Positions 9,501-16,975 of a stretch of 64,000 bases of DNA are shown piece by piece. Position numbers and translations under genes: made by a program. Numbering within the stretch: the stretch's first letter is position 1; each line of letters starts with the position of its first letter. The stretch is taken from assembly GCF_004302915.1 (NCBI RefSeq), contig NZ_QQBI01000001.1:152256-216255 (forward strand), read 5' to 3'. The notes under the pieces were generated by a model. It was not told where the DNA came from. It saw only the letters and a program-made list of their open reading frames with translations, and did not search any database. This DNA comes from Komagataeibacter xylinus (GTDB taxonomy: Bacteria > Pseudomonadota > Alphaproteobacteria > Acetobacterales > Acetobacteraceae).

Positions 9501-10858
9501 TGGCGCGCCTCTTCCCTCACCTGCCGCTTGGCGGCGTCCTGCTCGGGCTGGTGGCAGCCATCCCCGCCATGGCGCAGGGGCTCGACATGTCGCATGGCCA
9601 GCAGATCAATGTCACCGCAGCAGGCGGCTTCGACTGGGACCAGAACGCGCAGACCGTCACCGCCTATGACCGCGCCCAGGCCATCCGTGGCGACGTGACC
9701 GTGCGCGCCGACAAGCTCATCGCCTTCTACCGCAAGAAGGCCGCCACCACCCCCGCGCCGGGACAGGCCACGCCCGGCGCGAATACGGCCGCGACACCAG
9801 GCGCGCAGACCGCGGGCAAGCCGCCCGGCCCCGACGCGCCGCTGGCCGCCCATCTTGGCGTCGCCCCCCCGCCCGAGACGCGCAGGCCCCATATCGTGGA
9901 TGACACGCCCGCCCCCGCTGGCGCCACCAGCACGCCAGCGCCTGCCAGTACGCCCGACGCCACGGCCGCCGCCAGCGACCCGGACGTGGATACGAACCTC
10001 GCCACCCCATCCGACGTGCTGCCGCAGGACCTGCCCATTCCTGACCGGCCCGACCCCATCGGCGCACCCGGCAATGGCCCGGCCAACGGCCCCGCGGGCA
10101 CGGCCCAGGGCAATGGGCAGGGCGATGGCACCGGCGGCGGCACGGCGGGCGATGGCGGTTCATCCGGCGGGTCGAGCGAGGTCTACCGCCTCGAGGCGAT
10201 TGGCCACGTGCATGCCTTCAACCTCAATGACCAGGCCTGGGGCGACCATGCCGTGTATGACGTCGATCAGGCCATCCTGGTCATGACCGGCGAACACCTG
10301 AAGATGACCGCGCCGCAGGATATCCTGACCGCGCGCGACGTGCTGGAATATCATTCGCACGAGCACATGTCGGTCGCGCGCGGCAACGCCACCATGACCA
10401 CAAATGATGGCCGCCAGATCCGTGCCGACGTGCTGGTGGGCTACGACAAGCCCAAGCCCGAGCGCAGCAACAAGCGCAAGGAATGGCGCCAGACCCACCC
10501 CAACGGCAAGAACCCGCTGCCCGACGACGCCACCACGCCGGAGGACGCGGCGGCGGATGACAAGCCCTCGCCCGGCGCGGGCACGATGGACCATGTCGAT
10601 GCGTTCGGCCACATCATCATCCGCACCCGCACCGAGACCATAACCGGGGATCGCGGCGTGTACGTGCCGGATACGGGCATTGCCCGACTGGTGGGCAACG
10701 TGCATATCACCCGTGGGGAAAATCAGGTCAGCGGCACGTCGGCCATCGTGAACCTGCATACCGATATCTCGACCCTGACCGACAACCCCGGCTCGCGCGT
10801 GAGTGGCCTGGTCATTCCCAACCAGGCAGGCAAAGGTGGCAAGGCACAAGGCAAATGA
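9500..10858 (+). CDS. lptA: LPS transport periplasmic protein LptA with low-complexity inserts
   Basis: The periplasmic bridge protein that carries LPS towards LptD. A signal peptide ends near residue 26 (IPAMAQ). OstA-type strands run at about 28-77 and again from about 228. Between them is about 150 residues rich in Pro, Ala, Gly, Thr and Asp. A second polar insert near 317-372 (KPKPERSNKRKEW onward) interrupts the domain again. At 452 residues it is more than twice the size of E. coli LptA. The jellyroll core is still recognisable (ADKLIAFY; YRLEAIGHVHAFN; GDRGVYVPDTGIARLVGNV). It starts inside the lptC stop and ends overlapping lptB by ATGA. Confidence 0.88.
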   Translation: MARLFPHLPLGGVLLGLVAAIPAMAQGLDMSHGQQINVTAAGGFDWDQNAQTVTAYDRAQAIRGDVTVRADKLIAFYRKKAATTPAPGQATPGANTAATPGAQTAGKPPGPDAPLAAHLGVAPPPETRRPHIVDDTPAPAGATSTPAPASTPDATAAASDPDVDTNLATPSDVLPQDLPIPDRPDPIGAPGNGPANGPAGTAQGNGQGDGTGGGTAGDGGSSGGSSEVYRLEAIGHVHAFNLNDQAWGDHAVYDVDQAILVMTGEHLKMTAPQDILTARDVLEYHSHEHMSVARGNATMTTNDGRQIRADVLVGYDKPKPERSNKRKEWRQTHPNGKNPLPDDATTPEDAAADDKPSPGAGTMDHVDAFGHIIIRTRTETITGDRGVYVPDTGIARLVGNVHITRGENQVSGTSAIVNLHTDISTLTDNPGSRVSGLVIPNQAGKGGKAQGK

Positions 10859-11637
10859 ACATGACCCCCCCGACCGACAGCCCCGACCCCACGGAACTGC
10901 CCATTCCCGCGCCCTCGGCCGGGCTGATCGCCAGCGGCATTGGCAAGAGCTACAAGAAGCGGCAGGTGGTGCGTGACGTGTCGCTGCAGGTGCAGCGTGG
11001 CGAGGCCGTGGCCCTGCTCGGCCCCAACGGCGCGGGCAAGACCACCAGCTTCTACATGATCGTGGGGCTGGTGCGGCCCGACATGGGCACCATCACGCTC
11101 GATGGCGCGGACATCACGCAACTGCCGATGTACCGCCGCGCGCGCATGGGCATTGGCTACCTGCCGCAGGAGTCGAGCATCTTCCGCGGGCTCAATGTCG
11201 AGCAGAACATCATGGCCGCCCTCGAGATCGTGGAACCCGACCCCGACCGCCGCCAGACCATGCTTGACGGGCTGCTGGGCGAGTTCGGCATCACAAGGCT
11301 GCGGCATTCCTCCTCGCTCGCGCTTTCGGGCGGGGAGCGGCGGCGGCTTGAAATCGCCCGCGCGCTGGCCAGCCAGCCGCACTACATCCTGCTTGATGAG
11401 CCGCTGGCCGGCATCGACCCCATCGCGGTGGGCGAGATCCGCGACCTCGTGGCCCATCTCAAGGACCGTGGCATTGGCGTGCTGATTACCGACCACAACG
11501 TGCGCGAGACGCTGGAAGTGATCGACCGCGCCTACATCATGCATAGCGGGCAGGTGCTGACCGAGGGGCGGCCGGAGGAAATCGTGGCCAACGAAGACGT
11601 GCGCCGCGTCTATCTGGGCGAGAAATTCACCCTTTAA
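10855..11637 (+). CDS. lptB: LPS export ABC transporter ATPase LptB
   Basis: The ATPase that powers lipopolysaccharide extraction by LptFG. In 260 residues it shows Walker A GPNGAGKTT, the signature LSGGERRRLEIARAL, Walker B ILLDEPLAGIDP and the H-loop TDHN. The N-terminal 20 residues are a Pro/Thr-rich extension. It is the last gene of kdsD-lptC-lptA-lptB. In many alphaproteobacteria rpoN follows directly; here the next gene is hpf, 378 bases away. Confidence 0.96.
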   Translation: MNMTPPTDSPDPTELPIPAPSAGLIASGIGKSYKKRQVVRDVSLQVQRGEAVALLGPNGAGKTTSFYMIVGLVRPDMGTITLDGADITQLPMYRRARMGIGYLPQESSIFRGLNVEQNIMAALEIVEPDPDRRQTMLDGLLGEFGITRLRHSSSLALSGGERRRLEIARALASQPHYILLDEPLAGIDPIAVGEIRDLVAHLKDRGIGVLITDHNVRETLEVIDRAYIMHSGQVLTEGRPEEIVANEDVRRVYLGEKFTL

Positions 11638-12015
11638 ACACATTGATGAAAGTTTCCGGGCGCCGCCTGTTTTCAAAAGGCGGTGTTTTGACCGAAGCTT
11701 TTTGAAAAAAGCCTCACCCAGAACGGCTCTCATCCGCCCGTCAGGCCACCCCTGTATCCGTTACGCTTTACGCAAGGGGCAGGCGCAAAAAAAAGCACTG
11801 CTCCCACATGCAAGGAAAGCATGGACAGCGAGGGGGCAACCATGCCCAAATACATCCGTTCGCTGTCATGTGCCCCACGGACACGACGCAGCAGCCACAC
11901 GCACGCAGGCCTTACGGGAAGGATCGTCCCCTTAAATTCATAGCCATTCGCTCAGAGCACGTCTTCCTTCTGCCCGTAAGCCACCGCGTTACGACCATGT
12001 AAGGAGTTGCCCCTT
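11638..12015. other. 378-base gap between lptB and hpf
   Basis: No credible gene. It holds a decayed copy of the two-hairpin intergenic repeat just after lptB, then a stretch with short A-runs. The AAGGAG Shine-Dalgarno of hpf is at 12001-12006. An hpf promoter must lie in its second half but I cannot place it with confidence. In many relatives rpoN occupies this position. Confidence 0.6.
11649..11724 (+). repeat. Two-hairpin intergenic repeat, copy 1
   Basis: Same orientation as the intact copy at 57045. The first hairpin is CCGCC...GGCGG with a T/A-rich stem, and the second is GAAGCTTTTT...AAAAAGCCTC with one mismatch. The outer inverted repeat is partly eroded (AAAGTTTCC on the left, CCCAGAAC on the right). 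It lies 11 bases past lptB and could act as its terminator. Confidence 0.8.
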
Positions 12016-12636
12016 ATGCATATCAGTGTCGCCGGAAAGCAGATCGCCCTGTCCGATGCCCTGAAACACAGGGTAAGCGCCCATCTGGACCGCATATCGG
12101 AAAAATATTTCGGACAGGCCATGGAAGCCCGCGTCACCTTCAGCCGCGCGCGTTCGTTCTTTACATGCGACATCAACCTCCATGCCACGCGCGGGCTGAC
12201 CCTGCGCGGCGAAGGCGAGGCCGCCGATGCCCATTCGGCCTTTGATGATGCCGCCGAGCATATTGCAAGCCGCCTGCGCCGCTACCACCGCAAGGCCACC
12301 AAGCATGGCCACCAGAAAGCCCGCCAGCAGGTGCCCGAAGTCGGGCGCGGCTATATCCTGCGGCCCGGCATGCCCGCCCTTTCCCCCTCGGAAGACGACG
12401 TAACGAGCGAGGACGAGGACAGCGCGCTGCCCGCAACCGGCCCCTACGCCACCATCATTGCCGAGCACCCGACCGAGATCCCGACCCTGAGCGTGAGCGA
12501 GGCGGTAATGCGGCTTGACTTGGCCGACAGCCAGATCCAGCTCTTCCGCAACAGCAAGACCGAGACGATCAACGTGCTCTATCGCCGCCCTGACGGCAAT
12601 ATCGGCTGGCTCGACCCCTCGCTGCGCCCCAACTGA
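12016..12636 (+). CDS. hpf: Ribosome hibernation promoting factor, long form
   Basis: Binds the 30S subunit in stationary phase and promotes inactive 100S ribosome dimers. The N-terminal S30AE/HPF domain (MHISVAGKQIALSDALKHRV; AEHIASRLRRYHRK) covers about 1-105, then an acidic Ser/Asp/Glu linker, then the C-terminal dimerisation domain at about 150-206 with VSEAVMRLDLADSQIQLFRN and VLYRRPDGNIGWLDP. ATG 12016 has AAGGAG nine bases upstream; an in-frame TTG at 12007 is too close to that site. In many alphaproteobacteria ptsN follows; here hpf is followed directly by terminators. Confidence 0.95.
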   Translation: MHISVAGKQIALSDALKHRVSAHLDRISEKYFGQAMEARVTFSRARSFFTCDINLHATRGLTLRGEGEAADAHSAFDDAAEHIASRLRRYHRKATKHGHQKARQQVPEVGRGYILRPGMPALSPSEDDVTSEDEDSALPATGPYATIIAEHPTEIPTLSVSEAVMRLDLADSQIQLFRNSKTETINVLYRRPDGNIGWLDPSLRPN

Positions 12637-12645
12637 CCCCCCCTT

Positions 12646-12666
12646 GGCAGGCCCTGCGGGCCTGCC
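12646..12666 (+). terminator. Hairpin after hpf
   Basis: GGCAGGCCC and GGGCCTGCC form a perfect 9-bp stem with a TGC loop, ten bases after the hpf stop. There is no T-run directly after it, so it may protect the mRNA 3' end rather than terminate. Confidence 0.5.
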
Positions 12667-12678
12667 CCCCAACGCAAA

Positions 12679-12717
12679 ATGGCCCTGCCCCCAAAGAGGG
12701 GAGCAGGGCCATCTGTT
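12679..12717 (+). terminator. Terminator between convergent hpf and DUF1150 gene
   Basis: ATGGCCCTGC and GCAGGGCCAT form a 10-bp stem extended inward by CCC/GGG, followed by CTGTTTA. It lies between convergent genes and could serve both strands. Confidence 0.6.
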
Positions 12718-12737
12718 TAGGGGGCATGCACCAGGTG

Positions 12738-13001
12738 CTAGTGCAGCGGCACCAGCATCATGTCGTGCTGGATGATGGCATTGACCGCATCATCGCGGTC
12801 CTCGGCGACCGCAAGGGGTGTGCCATCAGCGGCATGGATGGCGAAGGCATCCTCGCCCTCAACCTGCACTGCGCGGATATAGGCCACCGCTTCCATGCCC
12901 AGCCCGCGCAGTTCGCCCGTGCTGATCATGTGGGGGCTGGTTGTGGGCTGTGCCGGTTCGCCTTGCAGCAGCACCCGGCCATTGCGTGTCGTAACTCTCA
13001 T
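12738..13001 (-). CDS. DUF1150 family protein downstream of hsp20
   Basis: A small acidic protein of 87 residues from the ATG at 13001, which has GGAG about 8 bases upstream; a further in-frame ATG at 13034 is less likely. The core LRGLGMEAVAYIRAV and IHAADGTPLAVAEDRDDA match the DUF1150 family as I know it from alphaproteobacteria. Such genes are often found immediately after a small heat-shock gene, as here (79 bases after the hsp20 stop). The function is unknown; co-regulation with hsp20 under heat stress is inferred from position. Confidence 0.8.
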   Translation of the reverse strand: MRVTTRNGRVLLQGEPAQPTTSPHMISTGELRGLGMEAVAYIRAVQVEGEDAFAIHAADGTPLAVAEDRDDAVNAIIQHDMMLVPLH

Positions 13002-13080
13002 GGCGTCATCTCCTGCATCATGAAGGGTCTCCATCACCCTTCGTCTCCGCATCGCAACGGGGAACCCCTGATTGCGCGGG

Positions 13081-13590
13081 TCAGTCCTCGTCAATCACCC
13101 TGACAACACGTTGCTTGCGCCCGGCGGGCACATCAACCACCGGCGCAACACGATCATGCGAGGCGGGCGGGCTGACCCGCGGGGCGCGGGCGATCTCGAT
13201 CTTGCGCACACGTACTTCCGGCTGCGGGCGGGCGAGTTCGATATGCAGCAGCCCGTTATCCATCCACGCGCCGCCAACCTCGATTCCCTCGGCCAGCACG
13301 AACGCCTTCTGGAACTGCCGCGCCGCAATGCCACGGTGCAGGAAAATACGCCCTTGCCCGTCGTCGCTCTGGCGGCCACGGATGACAAGCTGGTTGTCTT
13401 CCTGCGTTATGTGCAGGTCTTCCATCACGAACCCCGCCACCGCGAGCGTAATGCGCAGCGTGGTGGGGCTTACCTGCTCTATGTTGTAGGGCGGATACCC
13501 GTCCGATGCATTCTTTGATGCCCGTTCAAGCATCTGCTCCAGATGGTCGAACCCAAGGAACATGGGCGACCCGAAAACTCTTCCCGACAA
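13081..13590 (-). CDS. Small heat-shock protein Hsp20 (alpha-crystallin), TTG start
   Basis: An ATP-independent holdase chaperone. The alpha-crystallin domain covers about residues 35-135 (YNIEQVSPTTLRITLAVAGF; ITQEDNQLVIRGR; ARQFQKAFVLAEGIEV). The tail is basic and Pro/Arg-rich, longer than in E. coli IbpA. The best start is TTG 13590 with GGAGG five bases upstream, giving MSGRVFGSPMFLGFD; the internal ATG at 13563 has no such site and would drop the conserved N-terminal SPxFLGFD segment. A hairpin capable of masking that Shine-Dalgarno lies just upstream. Divergent from def and co-directional with the DUF1150 gene. Confidence 0.93.
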   Translation of the reverse strand: MSGRVFGSPMFLGFDHLEQMLERASKNASDGYPPYNIEQVSPTTLRITLAVAGFVMEDLHITQEDNQLVIRGRQSDDGQGRIFLHRGIAARQFQKAFVLAEGIEVGGAWMDNGLLHIELARPQPEVRVRKIEIARAPRVSPPASHDRVAPVVDVPAGRKQRVVRVIDED

Positions 13591-13594
13591 ATCG

Positions 13595-13623
13595 GCCTCC
13601 TCTGCTGTGAGCGAGACAGGAAA
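13595..13623 (-). promoter_or_regulatory. Possible ROSE-like RNA thermometer in the hsp20 leader
   Basis: On the minus strand TTTCCTGTCTCGCT can fold onto AGCAGAGGAGG with a CAC loop. The stem has a bulged C, a GT bulge and two G-U pairs, and it buries the GGAGG Shine-Dalgarno of hsp20. Weak, interrupted pairing over the ribosome site is the hallmark of ROSE thermometers, common before alphaproteobacterial small heat-shock genes. I folded this by eye only. Confidence 0.4.
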
Positions 13624-13777
13624 CGGAAAAAGCGGACCCGAAACGGCATCCGCCCTCCGTTCCCCTACGATATGGGAGAATAATAGAAATGCACAAGGGA
13701 GCAGACCGTACCGCGCCGGTGCATTTTGAGTGCATCACCACTGGCATCACGCGGGCGGAAACGCTAAATGGCGATCT

Positions 13778-14320
13778 ATGATTGATCATGATGTCATCGC
13801 TCAGGCGACCCCCATGCCGATCCTGGTCGCGCCCCAGGCGGTCCTGCGCCAGAAAACCCGCCTTGTCCGCCCCGAGGACATGGGCGACCTGCGCACCACC
13901 ATCCCCCGCATGTTCGCCGCCATGTACGCAGCCCCCGGCATCGGGCTGGCCGCACCCCAGGTGGGGCTTGGCATGCGCTTTGCCATTGTGGACGTGTCCG
14001 ACAAGGGGGAGGCCCGCAACCCGCTCGTGCTGATCAACCCCGAGGTGATTGCCGAGACCGAGGACATGGCCGTGCGCGAGGAAGGCTGCCTGTCGCTGCC
14101 CAACCAGTATGCCGAGGTCATCCGCCCCGAGGCCGTGCGCGTGCGCTACCAGGACATGAAGGGCAAGAAGCACGAACTCGAGGCCAACGGCCTGCTGGCC
14201 ACCTGCCTGCAGCACGAGATCGACCACCTTGAGGGCATCCTGTTCGTCGATCATCTCTCCACCCTCAAGCGCAACATGATCATGCGCCGCCTGGCCAAGG
14301 AACAGCGCCTCAAGCACTGA
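13778..14320 (+). CDS. def: Peptide deformylase
   Basis: Removes the formyl group from nascent protein N-termini, using a metal held by Cys and two His. All three motifs are intact: GIGLAAPQVG, EEGCLSLP (metal Cys) and QHEIDHLEG (two metal His and catalytic Glu). From ATG 13778 it is 180 residues. ATG 13814 (MPILVAPQAVLRQ) is an alternative that matches the usual N-terminus more tightly; neither has a strong ribosome site. fmt follows 84 bases later, the classic formylation/deformylation pair. Confidence 0.94.
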   Translation: MIDHDVIAQATPMPILVAPQAVLRQKTRLVRPEDMGDLRTTIPRMFAAMYAAPGIGLAAPQVGLGMRFAIVDVSDKGEARNPLVLINPEVIAETEDMAVREEGCLSLPNQYAEVIRPEAVRVRYQDMKGKKHELEANGLLATCLQHEIDHLEGILFVDHLSTLKRNMIMRRLAKEQRLKH

Positions 14321-14404
14321 GTGCGCAGCGCGGATCACCGCCGCCGCCGGAACCCGACCTGTCACGCCAAGGGTTCCGGCCCAGACAGAACGGACCCACA
14401 CCAC

Positions 14405-15328
14405 ATGCGACTGGCCTTCATGGGCACGCCCGATTTTGCAGTGCCCGCCCTGCGCGCCCTGCATCAGGCCGGGCATGACATCGTTACCGTCTATAGCCAG
14501 CCCCCCCGGCCTGCGGGCCGTGGCAAAAAGCTGCGCCCCTCGCCGGTGCATCTTGCCGCTGATGAACTGGGCATTCCCGTGCGTACCCCGCTCTCGCTGC
14601 GGCGCAATGCGGAAGAACATGCCCATTTCCGCGACCTGAAGCTCGATGCCGCCGTGGTCGCGGCCTACGGGCTGATCCTGCCTGTCGAGATGCTCGATGC
14701 GCCCGCGCGCGGCTGCCTGAACATCCATGCCAGCCTGCTGCCGCGCTGGCGCGGGGCAGCACCCATACAGGCCGCCATCCTGGCCGGCGACAGCGAAAGC
14801 GGCGTGACCATCATGCAGATGGATGCCGGGCTGGACACCGGGGCCATGCTGCTGCGCGACCATGTGGCGCTGACCGACCACACCACGGCCACCACGCTCC
14901 ATGATGACCTTGCCGCCATGGGCGGCCGCCTGATCGTGGACGTGCTGGCGCAGCCACCCCACCCCGGCACCCCCCAGCCTGAAACCGGCGTGACCTATGT
15001 GCAGCGCCTGAGCCGCGAGGACGGCCGCATTGACTGGACCCGTCCCGCCGCTGAAATCGACCGGCAGGTGCGCGCGCTGACCCCCTGGCCGGGCACGTTC
15101 ACCACGCTGGACGGGCAGGTGATCAAGATCGGGGCCGCAGGCGTGGCGCAGGGCAACGCGCAGGCAACACCCGGCACGGTGGTGGATGACGGGCTGCGCG
15201 TGGCGTGCGGCGGGGGCACGGCCCTGCGCATTACGCGCCTGCAACGCCCCGGCCGGGGCATGATGGAGGCCGCCGACTTCCTGCGCGGGCAGGCCGTGGC
15301 CGCTGGCACGCGGCTGGGCGGGGCGTGA
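14405..15328 (+). CDS. fmt: Methionyl-tRNA formyltransferase
   Basis: Formylates initiator Met-tRNA using 10-formyl-tetrahydrofolate. The N-terminal Rossmann-type domain begins MRLAFMGTPDFAVPAL; the catalytic Asn/His segment is NIHASLLPRWRGAAPI and the catalytic Asp lies in MDAGLDTGAML. The C-terminal OB-like domain starts around residue 205 (DGRIDW; ALTPWPGTF). ATG 14405 gives 307 residues, the normal length; the frame extends upstream without similarity. It sits 7 bases before truA. Confidence 0.96.
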   Translation: MRLAFMGTPDFAVPALRALHQAGHDIVTVYSQPPRPAGRGKKLRPSPVHLAADELGIPVRTPLSLRRNAEEHAHFRDLKLDAAVVAAYGLILPVEMLDAPARGCLNIHASLLPRWRGAAPIQAAILAGDSESGVTIMQMDAGLDTGAMLLRDHVALTDHTTATTLHDDLAAMGGRLIVDVLAQPPHPGTPQPETGVTYVQRLSREDGRIDWTRPAAEIDRQVRALTPWPGTFTTLDGQVIKIGAAGVAQGNAQATPGTVVDDGLRVACGGGTALRITRLQRPGRGMMEAADFLRGQAVAAGTRLGGA

Positions 15329-15335
15329 CCCACCA

Positions 15336-16178
15336 ATGACCGAGACCACGCCCCCGCTCCCCGCCATTCCCACCATCCGCCCTGATGACATTGCCCCGCC
15401 TTCCGTCTGCCGCTGGGCCGTGCTGCTCGAATATGACGGGCGGGGCCTTGTGGGCTGGCAGCGCCAGTCGGCGGAGGATCTCGTATCCGTGCAGGGACTG
15501 CTGGAAGGCGCCGCGCGCAACCTGACCGGCGGCCGCACGGTGCGCAGCATCACGGCAGGCCGCACCGATGCGGGCGTGCATGCTGCGGGACAGGTCGCGC
15601 ATCTTGATTTTCCCGCCGATGTCACGCTGTCGAGTGCGACGGTGCGCGACGGGCTGAATTTCTACATGAAGCCCCACCCCGTTGTGGTGCTCATGGCGCG
15701 CCCGGTGCTGCCGCACTGGAATGCCCGCTTTTCCGCCTGCGCGCGCGCCTATCGCTACCGTATCCTCAACCGTTCATCACGCCCTGCGCTTGATGAGGGG
15801 CGGGTCTGGCACATCAAGGCCCCGCTGGATGTGGACATCATGCAGCGCGCCGGGCGCTGCCTGCTCGGGCGGCATGATTTCACGTCCTTCCGTGCCTCGG
15901 CCTGCCAGGCGCGCAGCCCCGTGCGCTCGCTCGAGCGGCTCGATGTACGCCGCGAGGGTGAATACGTGGTGGTTGAAACCGCGGCCCGTTCCTTCCTGCA
16001 CCATCAGGTACGCAACATGGTCGGCACCCTGAAGATGGTGGGGGAAGGCCGCTGGGAGCCGGAACGGGTGGCCGAGGCCCTTGCCGCCCGCGACCGCCGC
16101 GCCGCAGGCCCCACCGCCCCGCCAGACGGGCTGTGCCTGACGGCGGTGAGCTATGAGGACAATCCCTTCAGCCGGTAA
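15336..16178 (+). CDS. truA: tRNA pseudouridine(38-40) synthase TruA
   Basis: Isomerises uridines 38-40 in the anticodon arm of tRNAs. The catalytic motif AGRTDAGVHA (with its Asp) lies near residue 73, preceded by LLEYDGRGLVGWQRQ. FLHHQVRNMVGTLKMVG and the Cys-Leu-Thr C-terminal end are family-typical. A Pro-rich N-terminal extension of about 25 residues precedes the core. Last gene of def-fmt-truA; a repeat element follows before the convergent membrane-protein gene. Confidence 0.96.
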   Translation: MTETTPPLPAIPTIRPDDIAPPSVCRWAVLLEYDGRGLVGWQRQSAEDLVSVQGLLEGAARNLTGGRTVRSITAGRTDAGVHAAGQVAHLDFPADVTLSSATVRDGLNFYMKPHPVVVLMARPVLPHWNARFSACARAYRYRILNRSSRPALDEGRVWHIKAPLDVDIMQRAGRCLLGRHDFTSFRASACQARSPVRSLERLDVRREGEYVVVETAARSFLHHQVRNMVGTLKMVGEGRWEPERVAEALAARDRRAAGPTAPPDGLCLTAVSYEDNPFSR

Positions 16179-16235
16179 AGCCCGGTTTCAGGAGACTGTC
16201 TGAAAAGTTAGCTCAGGAAACAGCCGGCAATCATA

Positions 16236-16290
16236 AGAAAGCTTCAAAGAACACCGCCTTTTTGAAAAAAGGCGGCACCCAAAGTTTTTA
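16236..16290 (-). repeat. Two-hairpin intergenic repeat, copy 2 (reversed)
   Basis: Read on the minus strand this begins AAAAACTTTGGGTGCC, then the hairpin CCGCC...GGCGG with A/T stem extension, the TTCTTTGAAGCTTTC linker and half of the second hairpin. The second hairpin's 3' arm is missing. It is the only copy in the opposite orientation, lying between convergent truA and the membrane-protein gene. Confidence 0.75.
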
Positions 16291-16321
16291 TATTTTCCAG
16301 GATATTACCGGGCCTGACTTT

Positions 16322-16975
16322 TCAGACATTACCTTGATGCGGCTGCGCCTGCTGGACCATGAGCGGGTAGAGAAAATCATGCCATGCCCGCTGGTGGGGA
16401 GAAAGCAGCCCCGTCGCGGCAACCAGCAGCCCGAGGCTGCCCAGAATGGCCACCACCAGCAATACCGCCTGCCCGCGCCGCAGCAGCAGCCCCACGCGGG
16501 CGACGTACCAGGTCAGCCACAGGCTGTAGCCAAACTCAACGCCGTTGAGAATGCCCGCCCCCGTCGCTGATTGCAGCAGCTTGGGCGAGGCCAGCGCCAT
16601 GAGCAGCGCCACCACGAGGCCGACAAACAGGGTGACCCAGTCCGTCCACCATGTCGCGGTGATATAGCGCATCCACAGCCCTTCACGCTTCCAGTGGCGG
16701 GCCAGCGCGTTGGTCACAACCGCAGGCAGCAGGATCAGGCACAGCGCGAACAGCACCTTGACACCACTGATGGCCTGCGGGGCAGCACCCAGCGTCAGGC
16801 CGCCGAGCACCAGCCACATCGCCAGCCGGGGGGCGAGGGCCGCGAGCACGGAATCGCGCGTATTGCCAAAATAGGCGATTCCTTCCGCGCGACCCCGTCC
16901 CAGCAGCATCATGCCTTTGAGAATACCGCCAAACCCTGATGCGTTCGGGGTCTGAGAGGGGCCGCGATCGGACAT
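16322..16975 (-). CDS. Integral membrane protein of unknown function
   Basis: A 217-residue protein with about five hydrophobic segments (near 45-65, 70-90, 112-132, 150-165 and 172-192) and an N-terminal soluble stretch GFGGILKGMMLLGRGRAEGI. I do not recognise a named domain; the overall pattern resembles the Yip1-like or uncharacterised Acetobacteraceae membrane proteins. Its ATG overlaps the dapE TAA by one base (TAATG), so it is translationally coupled to lysine/peptidoglycan precursor synthesis. No catalytic motif is visible. Confidence 0.75.
   Translation of the reverse strand: MSDRGPSQTPNASGFGGILKGMMLLGRGRAEGIAYFGNTRDSVLAALAPRLAMWLVLGGLTLGAAPQAISGVKVLFALCLILLPAVVTNALARHWKREGLWMRYITATWWTDWVTLFVGLVVALLMALASPKLLQSATGAGILNGVEFGYSLWLTWYVARVGLLLRRGQAVLLVVAILGSLGLLVAATGLLSPHQRAWHDFLYPLMVQQAQPHQGNV

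Noticed and set aside
13526..15625. A 699-codon minus-strand frame
   Set aside because: It runs opposite def, fmt and truA, all of which carry full catalytic motifs; the frame itself shows no family features.
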